Shown piece after piece: positions 9,993 through 18,950 of a stretch of 64,000 nucleotides of DNA; within the stretch, counting starts at the first letter, position 1; every line of letters begins with the position of its first letter. Below the pieces are notes generated by a model. The model made no database searches. It was not told the origin of the DNA and was given only the letters and a program-made list of their open reading frames with translations. The translations under genes were made by a program, and so were the position numbers. The DNA comes from an uncultured Alphaproteobacteria bacterium (GTDB taxonomy: Bacteria; Pseudomonadota; Alphaproteobacteria; HIMB59): positions 285,378 to 349,377 of the forward strand of contig CACMGP010000002.1 in assembly GCA_902613185.1 (NCBI GenBank), in the 5' to 3' direction.

Positions 9993-10625
9993 TTGACTAT
10001 TAACAACAACATCCTTAATGAAATTAATAAAGATCTAAGTTTTTACAACAATGCAAAACTAATGATAGTAACTAAAAATCAATCAATACAAGATATTGAA
10101 TCACTTATATCAAAAGGTTACAAGCTATTTGGAGAAAATAGAGTACAAGAGGCAAAGCAAAAATATGAGCAAATGCTTATCAATGAAAATTTAGAACTCC
10201 ACATGATTGGACCACTTCAAACAAATAAGGTAAAGATGGCTTTGAAAATTTTTGATACCATACAATCTATAGACAGATACTCATTAGTGGATGAAATTTG
10301 TAAAGTTTCTTCAAAAAATATATGCCGCACAAAAAAATTTTATATTCAAGTAAATATTGGAGATGAAAATCAAAAGTCAGGTGTGCATGTTAAAGATCTT
10401 AATGATCTATACACTTATTCAATTAAAAAAAAATTACATATTACAGGTCTAATGTGCATCCCCCCAGATATTGAGGATCCATCTGAATATTTTGAGCTTA
10501 TGAAAAATATTAGAAACAAAATTGATAAAAACTTAAACTTGAGTATGGGTATGAGTAATGACTATAAAATAGCTCTAAATTATAACAGTAACATGATCAG
10601 AATAGGCTCTCTTATTTTTTCATGA
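9993..10625 (+). CDS. YggS/PLPBP family pyridoxal-phosphate homeostasis protein
   Basis: Single-domain alanine-racemase-fold protein of the YggS/PROSC family, which binds PLP and buffers vitamin B6. Visible hallmarks are the PLP lysine in MIVTKNQ (about residue 28), FGENRVQEAKQK, the LHMIGPLQTNK block, and the C-terminal MGMSNDYKIAL and IRIGSLIF. At 210 residues it is slightly short of the usual 220-235. The start is TTG. The stop overlaps the ATG of the LolA-like gene by four bases, indicating an operon. Confidence 0.9.
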   Translation: MTINNNILNEINKDLSFYNNAKLMIVTKNQSIQDIESLISKGYKLFGENRVQEAKQKYEQMLINENLELHMIGPLQTNKVKMALKIFDTIQSIDRYSLVDEICKVSSKNICRTKKFYIQVNIGDENQKSGVHVKDLNDLYTYSIKKKLHITGLMCIPPDIEDPSEYFELMKNIRNKIDKNLNLSMGMSNDYKIALNYNSNMIRIGSLIFS

Positions 10626-11104
10626 AATATTTTATTTTGTTTTTTCTTTTAATAATTAATAAAAATATTTTTGCATTTGAGTTATCTTGCCTATTCGAAG
10701 AAGTGCATCAAAATGGTGACTCACATCAAGGAGTTATAATTATAAAAGACAAGAAATTTAGGTATCAATATTTCTCTCATAACCTCTATACTATTATACA
10801 TAAAGACAATTTATCTTTTTATGTGCAGAACAGTGATAAGACCAAGTTTTTTAAAATAAATAACAATTCAGAAATTTTAGAGGGCATAGTCAGTATTATT
10901 GAAGATTATCCTAATATAGAGAAAGAGTACTATATTGATAGATCTACTATAAAAGTGGAATATAGTGCTACTAAAAAGATTATAAAAAGGATCATAATTT
11001 TATCAAATGAAGTAAATATGAGTGTTTATTTTCAAGAATGTAAAAATTCAGATATAAAAGATTTTTATTTTTCTTGGAGTCCTTTTTGGGATTATAAGTA
11101 TTAA
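10622..11104 (+). CDS. LolA-like periplasmic protein
   Basis: Secreted protein of 160 residues with a signal peptide of about 18 residues (ending IFAFE). The KKFRYQYFSHNLYTIIHKDNL region followed by a lipid-independent beta pattern resembles LolA, the periplasmic carrier that moves lipoproteins to the outer membrane. LolA genes are often next to ftsK in alphaproteobacteria, as here. Similarity is modest, so the call rests on pattern and context. The start overlaps the yggS-like gene by four bases. It could instead be an uncharacterised periplasmic protein. Confidence 0.45.
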   Translation: MKYFILFFLLIINKNIFAFELSCLFEEVHQNGDSHQGVIIIKDKKFRYQYFSHNLYTIIHKDNLSFYVQNSDKTKFFKINNNSEILEGIVSIIEDYPNIEKEYYIDRSTIKVEYSATKKIIKRIIILSNEVNMSVYFQECKNSDIKDFYFSWSPFWDYKY

Positions 11105-11105
11105 A

Positions 11106-11636
11106 ATGATCGATATTGAATGCGAAGATAATTTTCTAAATAATAGTATTATTAGTTTATTTAAACAAAAAAAATTTTTCTTTAAAAACGATTACTCAAA
11201 CAAATACTTCTTTAAACTTAAATTTTATCAACAAGCAGATTTCTTGTGCTGTTTAATTGATGATGAAGAACTTAAATTTAGTTTACCTAAGAATTTTGAA
11301 GAAATATTTGAAAAAATTTATGATTTAATTTCTAATAAAAATATTATTTTCAATGATTACGTATTTTATCCATTTAAACAAATTTTAAAAAAAAATAAAA
11401 AGGTAACTTTATTGAGTGAAATTCAAAATAAAATTATGATTTATTTACTTCTCAATACTGACAGCGGAATTGAAAAAAATGAACTAATCAAATATATTTG
11501 GCCCAAAGATAAAGAAGTTTTTTTTAATAAATTAGATACACATCTAACTAACTTAAAAAATCAAGTGTCGAGTGACCTAAATTTGGATTTAAATTTTTCC
11601 TCAAAATCTGGCATATTGAAATTAAGTATTAATTAA
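11106..11636 (+). CDS. Protein with C-terminal winged-helix-like domain
   Basis: Unassigned 176-residue protein. The last 75 residues (about 100-176) have the layout of an OmpR/PhoB-type winged helix: LLSEIQNKIMIYLL as the first helix, KNELIKYIWPKD, then LDTHLTNLKNQVSSDL as a putative recognition helix, and a final beta-hairpin GILKLSIN. The N-terminal part is Phe/Asp-rich and does not show receiver-domain landmarks. It begins one base after the LolA-like gene and ends convergently with ftsK (15-base overlap). It may be a regulator or a structural DNA-binding protein; no target can be inferred. Confidence 0.45.
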   Translation: MIDIECEDNFLNNSIISLFKQKKFFFKNDYSNKYFFKLKFYQQADFLCCLIDDEELKFSLPKNFEEIFEKIYDLISNKNIIFNDYVFYPFKQILKKNKKVTLLSEIQNKIMIYLLLNTDSGIEKNELIKYIWPKDKEVFFNKLDTHLTNLKNQVSSDLNLDLNFSSKSGILKLSIN

Positions 11637-13697
11637 AATTTCTCTTTTCCCTGTATGGTTTGGTTGAGATACCACTCCTCTTTGTTCTAGTGCTTCCATA
11701 ATCCTAGCAGCTTTGTTATAACCTATTTGAAAATTCCTTTGAAGAAAACTTGTAGAAGCCTTATTCGTAGACTTTATCAGATCTATTGATTTAGATATAA
11801 GAGCTTCATCTTCTTCACTTAAAATATCAAAATTTTCATCATTATTTTTTATAATTTCATCTAATTCCTCTAAATATTTTACTTTTTGATTTCTTTTAAT
11901 TTCGTTAATTAGCTTATTAACTTCATTGTCAGAAATGAAGGCTGACTGATATCTAATTATATTTCCCCCATTTTTTGACATCAACATATCGCCGTTTCCA
12001 AGCAATTGCTCTGCGCCAATTTCCCCAAGAACAGTTCTACTATCGTACTTGCTTGCTACCTGAAAACTTATCCTAGATGGAAAATTTGCTTTAATGCTTC
12101 CGGTGATAATGTCAACACTTGGGCGCTGTGTCGCCATTACTAAATGTATACCACAAGCCCTCGCCATTTGTGCTAATCTTTGAACATAGTGTTCAACTTC
12201 TTTACCCGCAGTCATCATTAAATCTGCCATTTCGTCAATAAATACAATGATATAGGGTAATTTTTCAATTGATTTTTGGTTGTAACCTTCAAGGCTTCTG
12301 GTATTTTCCTCGTTCATAAGAGAGTATCTTCTTTCCATTTCTTTACATACCCATTTTAAAGCTAGTATTGCTTTCTTAGGTTCGGTTACTACAGGAGTCA
12401 ATAAGTGTGCAATATCATTATAGACACTTAACTCAAGCATCTTAGGGTCAATAAGAATCAACCTCAATTCGTTAGGAGAAAATTTGTATAGTATGCTTGC
12501 AAGCAAAGTATTTATGAAAACAGATTTACCTGAGCCAGTTGTACCAGCAACTAAAAGATGAGGAGTTTTACTCAAATCAATTACTTCTATCTTTCCTGAG
12601 ATATCCTTACCTATGCACAAGGGTATTTTAAGAGAAGTATTTTTAAAGTTTTCATCGCTTAATAGTTCTTTTATTGTGACTGTTTCACGCTGCTCATTGG
12701 GTACTTCTACACCTAAGTATTGTGTCCCAAGAATCTGAGATATTCTAACTGCCCCTACACCCATGCTTCGTGATATATCATCAGCGAGATTTATTATGGT
12801 GCTTATTTTAATACCCGCTGCAGGTAATATCTCAAATAATGTTACAACTGGCCCCAGCCGGACATTTATGACTCGTATATTTATATTAAAGTCATCAAAT
12901 ACTTTTTCTAATAGTTCAGAGTTTACTTTTATTTTTTCTTTATCTATTTTTTTGTTAATAGGCTGATCTTTATTATCCAAAATTTCTAATGATGGTGAAA
13001 AATAGTCAGGTTTAAATTCATTAGCCTCTTCTTCTAGATTCTCATATTGATTTATATCTATATCAATTTCATCTTTTGTTGAATTATTTATTAGAGGCTC
13101 CTTTCGTATTTTAATATTCAATGACCCATCATTTTTCTCTCTCTTAAACAAATTAATAAAACTTACTTTAGGTATCTTAAGTAAATAGATAAGATCTTGT
13201 GATACTAAAAATAATATTAATCCAATAATTGTGGAAATATAATTTATGTAACTTAAGTCATGAAGATTATGAATTCCAATTGCAAATACTCCCCATATTT
13301 CTATAGAATCAACAAATGATATTTCAAAATTAAAATCAATTATTGTTTGAGGAATTAAGATCAAGCTTAAAAAAAAAACTAACAATCTTATAAATATATA
13401 TTTAGGTTTTTTCTTTAGAAAAATTAAAATAGAGTATGATAAAAAAAAAATGATAATTAGGTAACCCATAATACCAAAAGTATAAAAAATAAAACTCGCA
13501 AAATAAGAACCTATTGTACCCAATAAGTTTTCAGATGCTCTACTAGTGCTGGTTAAAAGTGAGTTATCATTTATATCAAAAGTAAATAGAGCTAAGCATG
13601 ATAAAATAGAAAGCAATAAAAGAAACAAACCGTAAAAATAATTAATAAATAATATGAATTTTTCTTTAAATATTTCAGGAATATAGTTATTTTTCAT
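11622..13697 (-). CDS. ftsK: DNA translocase FtsK
   Basis: Septal DNA pump that clears and aligns chromosome termini during division. Residues about 15-160 carry four membrane segments. A short linker is followed by the motor: Walker A in LLVAGTTGSGKSVFIN (about residue 375-390), Walker B in LPYIIVFIDEMADLMM, and the RecA-like core motif MATQRPSVDIITG. The C-terminal gamma winged helix (about 625-691, FQIGYNKAARIMEALEQRG) is intact, so KOPS-type reading is likely. At 691 residues it is compact because the linker is short. The final bases overlap the convergent upstream gene. Confidence 0.96.
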   Translation of the reverse strand: MKNNYIPEIFKEKFILFINYFYGLFLLLLSILSCLALFTFDINDNSLLTSTSRASENLLGTIGSYFASFIFYTFGIMGYLIIIFFLSYSILIFLKKKPKYIFIRLLVFFLSLILIPQTIIDFNFEISFVDSIEIWGVFAIGIHNLHDLSYINYISTIIGLILFLVSQDLIYLLKIPKVSFINLFKREKNDGSLNIKIRKEPLINNSTKDEIDIDINQYENLEEEANEFKPDYFSPSLEILDNKDQPINKKIDKEKIKVNSELLEKVFDDFNINIRVINVRLGPVVTLFEILPAAGIKISTIINLADDISRSMGVGAVRISQILGTQYLGVEVPNEQRETVTIKELLSDENFKNTSLKIPLCIGKDISGKIEVIDLSKTPHLLVAGTTGSGKSVFINTLLASILYKFSPNELRLILIDPKMLELSVYNDIAHLLTPVVTEPKKAILALKWVCKEMERRYSLMNEENTRSLEGYNQKSIEKLPYIIVFIDEMADLMMTAGKEVEHYVQRLAQMARACGIHLVMATQRPSVDIITGSIKANFPSRISFQVASKYDSRTVLGEIGAEQLLGNGDMLMSKNGGNIIRYQSAFISDNEVNKLINEIKRNQKVKYLEELDEIIKNNDENFDILSEEDEALISKSIDLIKSTNKASTSFLQRNFQIGYNKAARIMEALEQRGVVSQPNHTGKREILINT

Positions 13698-13723
13698 TAG
13701 TTTAAATAAATATATGCGTCTTA

Positions 13724-14845
13724 ATGAAAAATAAAATATTTAAATATGATTTTTTAATTATTGGTAGCGGCCTTATTGGCGCCATTACTGCTTACGCACT
13801 ATGTAAAAAGAATTTCAATGTTTTAATAATTGATAAGAATGACAATAATTTTAAGGACAATCGGACTCTAGCTGTAAATGCAAACTCTAAAGAATTGCTC
13901 GAACAATTAGGTATTTGGAATGAGCTTAAATTTAAACCTCAACCAATTAATAAAATAGTTATAAAAGATTATATTAATTCATCACCACTTCTTTTCATTA
14001 ATAAAGACTCTCCTATGGGAAGTGTTATATTCAATAAGGAGTTGCACAAGATACTTATTAAAAAGTTAAAAACACTTAAAGCTTTAAAAACAAATACTAA
14101 TCTTGACTTGCGTAACATAACCCCAAATAAATTAATAAAAATACGTAATAGAAATTATAAGTTTAAAAAAATAATAGTTAGTATTGGTAAAAGTATTAAC
14201 ACGAGTTCCGGACAAAAGAGTATTATTTTTAATAAAAACCATCATTCTTATGTTGGATTTTTTAATCATGAAAATGATCATAAAAATATTGCCTATGAGA
14301 TATTTAAAAAAGAGGGACCGTTAGCAGTTTTACCATCACCATCCAAAGATAGACGAAAATCAACATTTATATTTTCTACCAATAAAGATATCTCTTATTT
14401 GGATTTACAACTATTAATTAAAAAAAATTTTAATATCTCTCATGGCAAATTAAAATTTGATAAACTAATAAACAAATTTCCAATCACTCCACATTTAAAA
14501 AAATATGATAAAAATTACATATACATAGGAGACACTCTTAGGTCTATTCATCCAGTTGCAGGGCAAGGTTGGAACTTAGGAGTAAAAGACATTCAGACAC
14601 TCTGTAAGTTAATTGAGCAGTATCCACTTGAAAGTAAAATTTTTAATTCAATTTATTATTCAAGGAGGGCTGTTGAAAGTGTATTGTATTTAGGTTTTAC
14701 CTCTTTAGTTAATTATTTATATGAAAATCAAAATACTGTTAACAAAAATGTTTTAAATATTGGCTTCAGGACTTTTAGAAATTTCAGGTTATTAAGAGAT
14801 TTATTTATAAAACAGGCAATGGGAAAAATTAATTTAATTGATTAG
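13724..14845 (+). CDS. UbiH/COQ6-family FAD-dependent monooxygenase
   Basis: Flavoprotein hydroxylase of the ubiquinone-biosynthesis family, 373 residues. The FAD dinucleotide-binding motif reads DFLIIGSGLIGAITAYAL (about residues 9-26), and the second FAD motif GDTLRSIHPVAGQGWNLGVKD (about 270-290) is characteristic of UbiH/UbiF/UbiI/COQ6 proteins. It probably hydroxylates a ring carbon of the quinone precursor; which carbon cannot be told. It is divergent from ftsK (26 bases between starts) and its 3' end overlaps the convergent LON-domain gene. Confidence 0.85.
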   Translation: MKNKIFKYDFLIIGSGLIGAITAYALCKKNFNVLIIDKNDNNFKDNRTLAVNANSKELLEQLGIWNELKFKPQPINKIVIKDYINSSPLLFINKDSPMGSVIFNKELHKILIKKLKTLKALKTNTNLDLRNITPNKLIKIRNRNYKFKKIIVSIGKSINTSSGQKSIIFNKNHHSYVGFFNHENDHKNIAYEIFKKEGPLAVLPSPSKDRRKSTFIFSTNKDISYLDLQLLIKKNFNISHGKLKFDKLINKFPITPHLKKYDKNYIYIGDTLRSIHPVAGQGWNLGVKDIQTLCKLIEQYPLESKIFNSIYYSRRAVESVLYLGFTSLVNYLYENQNTVNKNVLNIGFRTFRNFRLLRDLFIKQAMGKINLID

Positions 14846-15488
14846 GGTTATTTTTACTGACTACTTGGAATGTGTTTAAATCAAGAATAGAGTTAATTGT
14901 ATTATTTCTAGAGGAAATATTGGGTGACTCCAAAATAGCTTGTTTATCAATTTTATTAAAAGGCGCTAGCATAGCAAGAGTTGAAAGTAACTGTAAATTT
15001 GAGGTTTCGGCGAGAACATCTTTATCAATATCTAACTTTTTCATTTTAAAAAAATTAGTGTATTTTTTAATAAGTGTTTCTCGGTCAATATTTGGTTCCA
15101 TATTTCTAAGATCATCCAGATAATCATTACAGTCAATTGATGCTTGATAATATCCTCTCGCATTGAGGTTTCTTTCGTGCAATACAAATCTACAAACACC
15201 CTCAAGGTTTAAAACGAGTCTATAATCTGGAGTTTCTATATAAGATGTAATCTTCCCAATACATCCCATTTGAAATAATTCATTATTATTGTTCTTTGGT
15301 TGGATAATTCCAATCATTCGATTATCTTTGAGACTATCCAATGTCATCTTAATATATCTTTCCTCAAATATATTTAAAGGCAGCTTACCAAAGGGTAAAA
15401 GTAAAACGTTATCTAGAGGAAAAATTGGTACTGAATTTGGCAAAGATTCAGGACTGATCTCAAAAAGTTTTTTTATATTATCATCCAT
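14829..15488 (-). CDS. Lon substrate-binding (LON) domain protein
   Basis: Stand-alone LON domain (PUA-like), 219 residues. The N-terminal part has the family pattern VPIFPLDNVLLLPFGKLPLNIFEERYIKM and later GMIQP-like IGIIQP, CIGKITSY, and LVLNLEGVCRF. There is no AAA+ or Ser/Lys protease domain, so it is not the Lon protease itself. In alphaproteobacteria this gene often follows a thioredoxin-TPR gene, as here, where its start abuts the upstream stop. The cellular role is unknown; a role in protein quality control is inferred from the domain. Confidence 0.87.
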   Translation of the reverse strand: MDDNIKKLFEISPESLPNSVPIFPLDNVLLLPFGKLPLNIFEERYIKMTLDSLKDNRMIGIIQPKNNNNELFQMGCIGKITSYIETPDYRLVLNLEGVCRFVLHERNLNARGYYQASIDCNDYLDDLRNMEPNIDRETLIKKYTNFFKMKKLDIDKDVLAETSNLQLLSTLAMLAPFNKIDKQAILESPNISSRNNTINSILDLNTFQVVSKNNPNQLN

Positions 15489-16357
15489 TATTTGAACATT
15501 ATTCTCGATAATTTCTTTCGAGCTTCAATTACATTTGGATCATTAAATCCTAGCAAATCAAAATACTCTAAAAGCTTTTTCTTAGCTGCACTATCATTCC
15601 AATTTTGATCTTGTTCATACAATATTAAAAGTTCATTAAAACCCTTTTCGGTCATGGTTGATGACAAATAATTTTCTGCTAATTTAAATCTTAAATTTTT
15701 ATCTTTAGGGTTATCTTTAACTTCAACTGCTAACTTTTCAAAAGAGATATCTACATTTTCATTTGAAGAATTATCAAGGAGTCTTTTTATTTTCAATATT
15801 TCATCATCTGCTAAAACATTATCATCAAAAGAACTATAAAGCTCTCTTGCTTCTTCAAAACGTTTGAGATGCATTAAGCACCTTAATAAACCTGCAATAA
15901 CTTTGGGATTACCAGAGTCCATAACAAGAAGTTTTTCAAAAATAATCAAAGACTCTTCATGCTTTTGATCTTTATGTAATTGAAGTGCATCATTTAATAG
16001 TTTAGGTATTTCGTTTCCTGGCGCTGCATCTATCATCTTGTTCACCATAGCCTCAATCTTACTTTCAGGTTGCGCTCCTTGGAAAGCATCAATTGGCTTT
16101 CCATCGACAAATCCGTAAACTGTTGGTATTGATTGAATATTTAATTGAGATGCTATTCCTTGGTTTTCATCGACATTAATTTTGGCAAGTAAAACTTTAC
16201 CATTTTTATTATTTACAATTCTTTCTAGATTTGGTGTCAGCTGTTTGCATGGCCCACACCAAGGAGCCCAAAAGTCTACTATGACAGGAATTGTTTTTGA
16301 TTTTTCAATTACTTCATCTACAAACTGATCCTGATTTATTTCAATAATAAAAGTCAT
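15488..16357 (-). CDS. Thioredoxin-TPR co-chaperone (YbbN/CnoX-like)
   Basis: Residues about 5-105 are a thioredoxin domain with an intact redox motif, DFWAPWCGPCKQLTP. Residues about 110-289 form TPR-like repeats (LNDALQLHKDQKHEESLIIFEKLL and following). This architecture matches YbbN/CnoX, which holds oxidised clients and hands them to GroEL or DnaK. Many gammaproteobacterial YbbN proteins have lost the CxxC, while alphaproteobacterial ones keep it, as here. The stop codon overlaps the start of the LON-domain gene, indicating co-expression. Confidence 0.88.
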   Translation of the reverse strand: MTFIIEINQDQFVDEVIEKSKTIPVIVDFWAPWCGPCKQLTPNLERIVNNKNGKVLLAKINVDENQGIASQLNIQSIPTVYGFVDGKPIDAFQGAQPESKIEAMVNKMIDAAPGNEIPKLLNDALQLHKDQKHEESLIIFEKLLVMDSGNPKVIAGLLRCLMHLKRFEEARELYSSFDDNVLADDEILKIKRLLDNSSNENVDISFEKLAVEVKDNPKDKNLRFKLAENYLSSTMTEKGFNELLILYEQDQNWNDSAAKKKLLEYFDLLGFNDPNVIEARKKLSRIMFK

Positions 16358-16483
16358 AATACAAAAATAGTATCAAATGTTAATTTTACAATAAATCTTA
16401 TAATGCTTTTATATTGAAAGTTTAAAGATTATTCGCTTTAATATATAATTAAGATACAATTTCATTATTTATGAGAAGAAGTT

Positions 16484-16882
16484 TTGAGATTTGAAGAAAT
16501 AGAACTCCCATCAAATCGTAGGTTTGGTACGTTCTTCATTATTATCTTTTCAATAATAGCTATTTATTTTTTTTATTTAAAAATCTACACAATCGTTTTT
16601 ACTCTAATTTTTTTAGCAGCAATTTTTTTTTTAATAACTTTTTTAAAACCTAAATGGCTATTACCATTAAATAAGTTTTGGATGAGAATCGGATATGTTC
16701 TAGGTATTATTATAAGCCCAATAGTAATGGCTTTTATTTTTTTTGGATTAATCACCCCTTATAGTATTGTTATGAGAATAATTGGAAGAGATGAACTTCG
16801 GTTGATAAAAACTGTTAACAAAAGTTATTGGATTTTTCGCGAACACAAATCATCTCAAATAGATTTCAGGAGACAGTTTTAA
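16484..16882 (+). CDS. SxtJ family membrane protein
   Basis: Small membrane protein of 132 residues, with three hydrophobic segments (about 17-36, 37-55 and 68-95). It starts with LPSNRRFGTFFIIIF and contains LKPKWLLPLNKFWMRIGYVLGIIISPIVMAF, the core of the SxtJ family. SxtJ proteins are nearly always encoded beside a DUF5989 protein and a NodU/CmcH-type carbamoyltransferase, exactly as here. The biochemical role is unknown. The start is TTG, preceded by a GAGAAG-type ribosome-binding site; the ATG 13 bases upstream is out of frame and closes at once. Confidence 0.8.
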   Translation: MRFEEIELPSNRRFGTFFIIIFSIIAIYFFYLKIYTIVFTLIFLAAIFFLITFLKPKWLLPLNKFWMRIGYVLGIIISPIVMAFIFFGLITPYSIVMRIIGRDELRLIKTVNKSYWIFREHKSSQIDFRRQF

Positions 16883-16893
16883 ATTAGATAAAG

Positions 16894-17043
16894 ATGGAAT
16901 TTTTAAAAGAGCTATGGGACTTTCTCAGAGTACGTAAGAAACTCTGGTTAGCCCCCATTATTCTTGTAATGATAGTTTTAGGTGGTCTTTTGATACTTGC
17001 TCAAGGTTCTGTTGTTGCACCTTTTATCTATACCCTCTTTTAA
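16894..17043 (+). CDS. DUF5989 small membrane protein
   Basis: A 49-residue protein: an amphipathic start (MEFLKELWDFLRVRKKLW) followed by one membrane helix (LAPIILVMIVLGGLLILAQG) and a short tail ending FIYTLF. This is the layout of DUF5989 proteins, which pair with SxtJ and a carbamoyltransferase. It lies 11 bases after the SxtJ gene and 6 bases before the carbamoyltransferase start, so the three genes form an operon. Function unknown. Confidence 0.8.
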   Translation: MEFLKELWDFLRVRKKLWLAPIILVMIVLGGLLILAQGSVVAPFIYTLF

Positions 17044-17049
17044 AAAAAG

Positions 17050-18888
17050 ATGTATATACTAGGAATTTCAGCTTTTTATCATGATAGTGCCGCTTGTTTG
17101 ATTAAAGATGGTGAGATACTCGTAGCAGCACAAGAGGAAAGATTTTCACGAAAAAAACATGATCCTAGTTTTCCTCATCTTGCTATCAAGTACTGTTTGA
17201 GAGATGTTAATTTAGTAGCCAGTCAAATTGACAACGTAGTATTTTATGAAAAGCCTTTTACTAAGTTTGAGCGCCTGTTAGAGACCTATCTTGCTTTTGC
17301 CCCAAAGGGATTTAAAAGTTTTGCAACTGCTATGCCTTTGTGGATCAAAGAAAAACTCTTTCAAAAGTCTATGCTCATAAATGAGTTAAAGAAAACTTTA
17401 GACAAGAATATAAACTGGGGAAAAAGGTTGATGTTTTCAGAGCATCACATATCGCACGCGGCTAGTGCATTTTATCCTTCACCTTTTGAGAGCGCAGCTG
17501 TACTAACACATGATGGTGTTGGTGAGTGGACTACTACTTCTTTGGCCATTGGAAAAGGCAGTGATTTAAAAGTAATAAAAGAAATTCATTTTCCTCATTC
17601 TCTCGGATTGCTTTACTCAGCATTTACTTACTATACAGGTTTTAAGGTAAATTCTGGTGAATATAAAGTAATGGGTTTAGCTCCCTATGGAGAGCCACGT
17701 TATGCCAATTTAATAAAAGAAAAATTGATAAATATATCAGAAGACGGGAGCTTTTATTTAGATATGAGTTACTTCGATTACGCCACAGGTTTAACTATGA
17801 CTAATAAGAAGTTTAATAAATTATTTGGAGGCCCACCGCGAAAATCTGAAACAAAAATAACTCAACGTGAGATGGACTTAGCAGCATCAGTTCAAAAAGT
17901 TACAGAGGATATTGTTATTAAATTAGCTAAGGATATAGCAAGGGAAACTGGCGAGCGCAATCTTTGTTTAGCAGGTGGAGTTGCACTTAATTGTGTTGTG
18001 AACGGAATCCTCCTTAGGAAAAGAATATTCGACAAAATTTGGATACAACCTGCAGCTGGAGATGCTGGAGGGGCTCTTGGTGCGGCCCTATCTTTTTGGT
18101 ATTTAAATTACAATAAAGACAGACAAGTATCTTCAAAAAAAGACTCAATGAAGGGCGCTTATCTTGGCCCCAAATTTAGTAATGATGAAATAGAAATTAA
18201 ACTGAAAGAGTGCGGGGCAGTTTACAAAAAACTTACTGACACAGAATTGTTAGAGACAGTTAGTGATTTGTTAGTAAATCAGAAAGCTGTCGGCTGGATG
18301 CAAGGCCGTATGGAATTTGGACCTAGGGCGCTTGGTGGAAGAAGTATTATTGCAGACCCACGTTCACCAGTAATGCAAAAACAACTTAATCTTAAAGTAA
18401 AATTTCGTGAGAGTTTTAGACCGTTTGCACCAAGCGTTTTAAGAGAAGACGTAAATGAGTGGTTTGAGTGCGATGAAGATAGCCCATATATGCTATTAGT
18501 GGCTAATTTACAAAAAGATAAATGTCTTAAAATGACAACTGAAGAAAAGAGGTTTTTTGGCATAGATAAATTAAATGTAAAACGCTCATTAGTCCCTGCT
18601 ATAACACACGTAGACTATTCTGCAAGAATACAAACAGTTCACAGTGAAACTAACCCTCTATATCATGCGTTAATATCGAAATTTAAAGAAAAAACATTAT
18701 GCCCAATTGTTGTAAATACTTCCTTTAATATTCGTGGCGAGCCTATTGTCTGCACTCCTGGTGATGCATTTAGATGTTTTATGGGTACCGACTTAGATAT
18801 ATTAGCGGTAGGTAATTATTTATTGTATAAAGATCAGCAAAATACATCTTTAAAGATCGAATATAAAAATAAATATGAACTTGATTAA
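17050..18888 (+). CDS. NodU/CmcH-family carbamoyltransferase
   Basis: 612-residue O-carbamoyltransferase that uses carbamoyl phosphate and ATP to carbamoylate a hydroxyl group. The N-terminal Kae1-like half has ILGISAFYHDSAACLIKDGEI, the metal-binding HHISHAASAFYPSPFE (HxxxH) motif, THDGVGEW and LAGGVALNCVVNG. The C-terminal half has MEFGPRALGGRSIIADPRSP and VVNTSFNIRGEPIVCTPGDAFRCF. All match full-length family members. Given the SGNH-type genes downstream, the acceptor is probably a surface glycan or secondary metabolite, but the substrate is not readable. Confidence 0.93.
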   Translation: MYILGISAFYHDSAACLIKDGEILVAAQEERFSRKKHDPSFPHLAIKYCLRDVNLVASQIDNVVFYEKPFTKFERLLETYLAFAPKGFKSFATAMPLWIKEKLFQKSMLINELKKTLDKNINWGKRLMFSEHHISHAASAFYPSPFESAAVLTHDGVGEWTTTSLAIGKGSDLKVIKEIHFPHSLGLLYSAFTYYTGFKVNSGEYKVMGLAPYGEPRYANLIKEKLINISEDGSFYLDMSYFDYATGLTMTNKKFNKLFGGPPRKSETKITQREMDLAASVQKVTEDIVIKLAKDIARETGERNLCLAGGVALNCVVNGILLRKRIFDKIWIQPAAGDAGGALGAALSFWYLNYNKDRQVSSKKDSMKGAYLGPKFSNDEIEIKLKECGAVYKKLTDTELLETVSDLLVNQKAVGWMQGRMEFGPRALGGRSIIADPRSPVMQKQLNLKVKFRESFRPFAPSVLREDVNEWFECDEDSPYMLLVANLQKDKCLKMTTEEKRFFGIDKLNVKRSLVPAITHVDYSARIQTVHSETNPLYHALISKFKEKTLCPIVVNTSFNIRGEPIVCTPGDAFRCFMGTDLDILAVGNYLLYKDQQNTSLKIEYKNKYELD

Positions 18889-18950
18889 AATAAATATGAT
18901 ATGGAATTATATAGTTTGCATTAAATTTATTTTTTAAACTAAGATTTTAA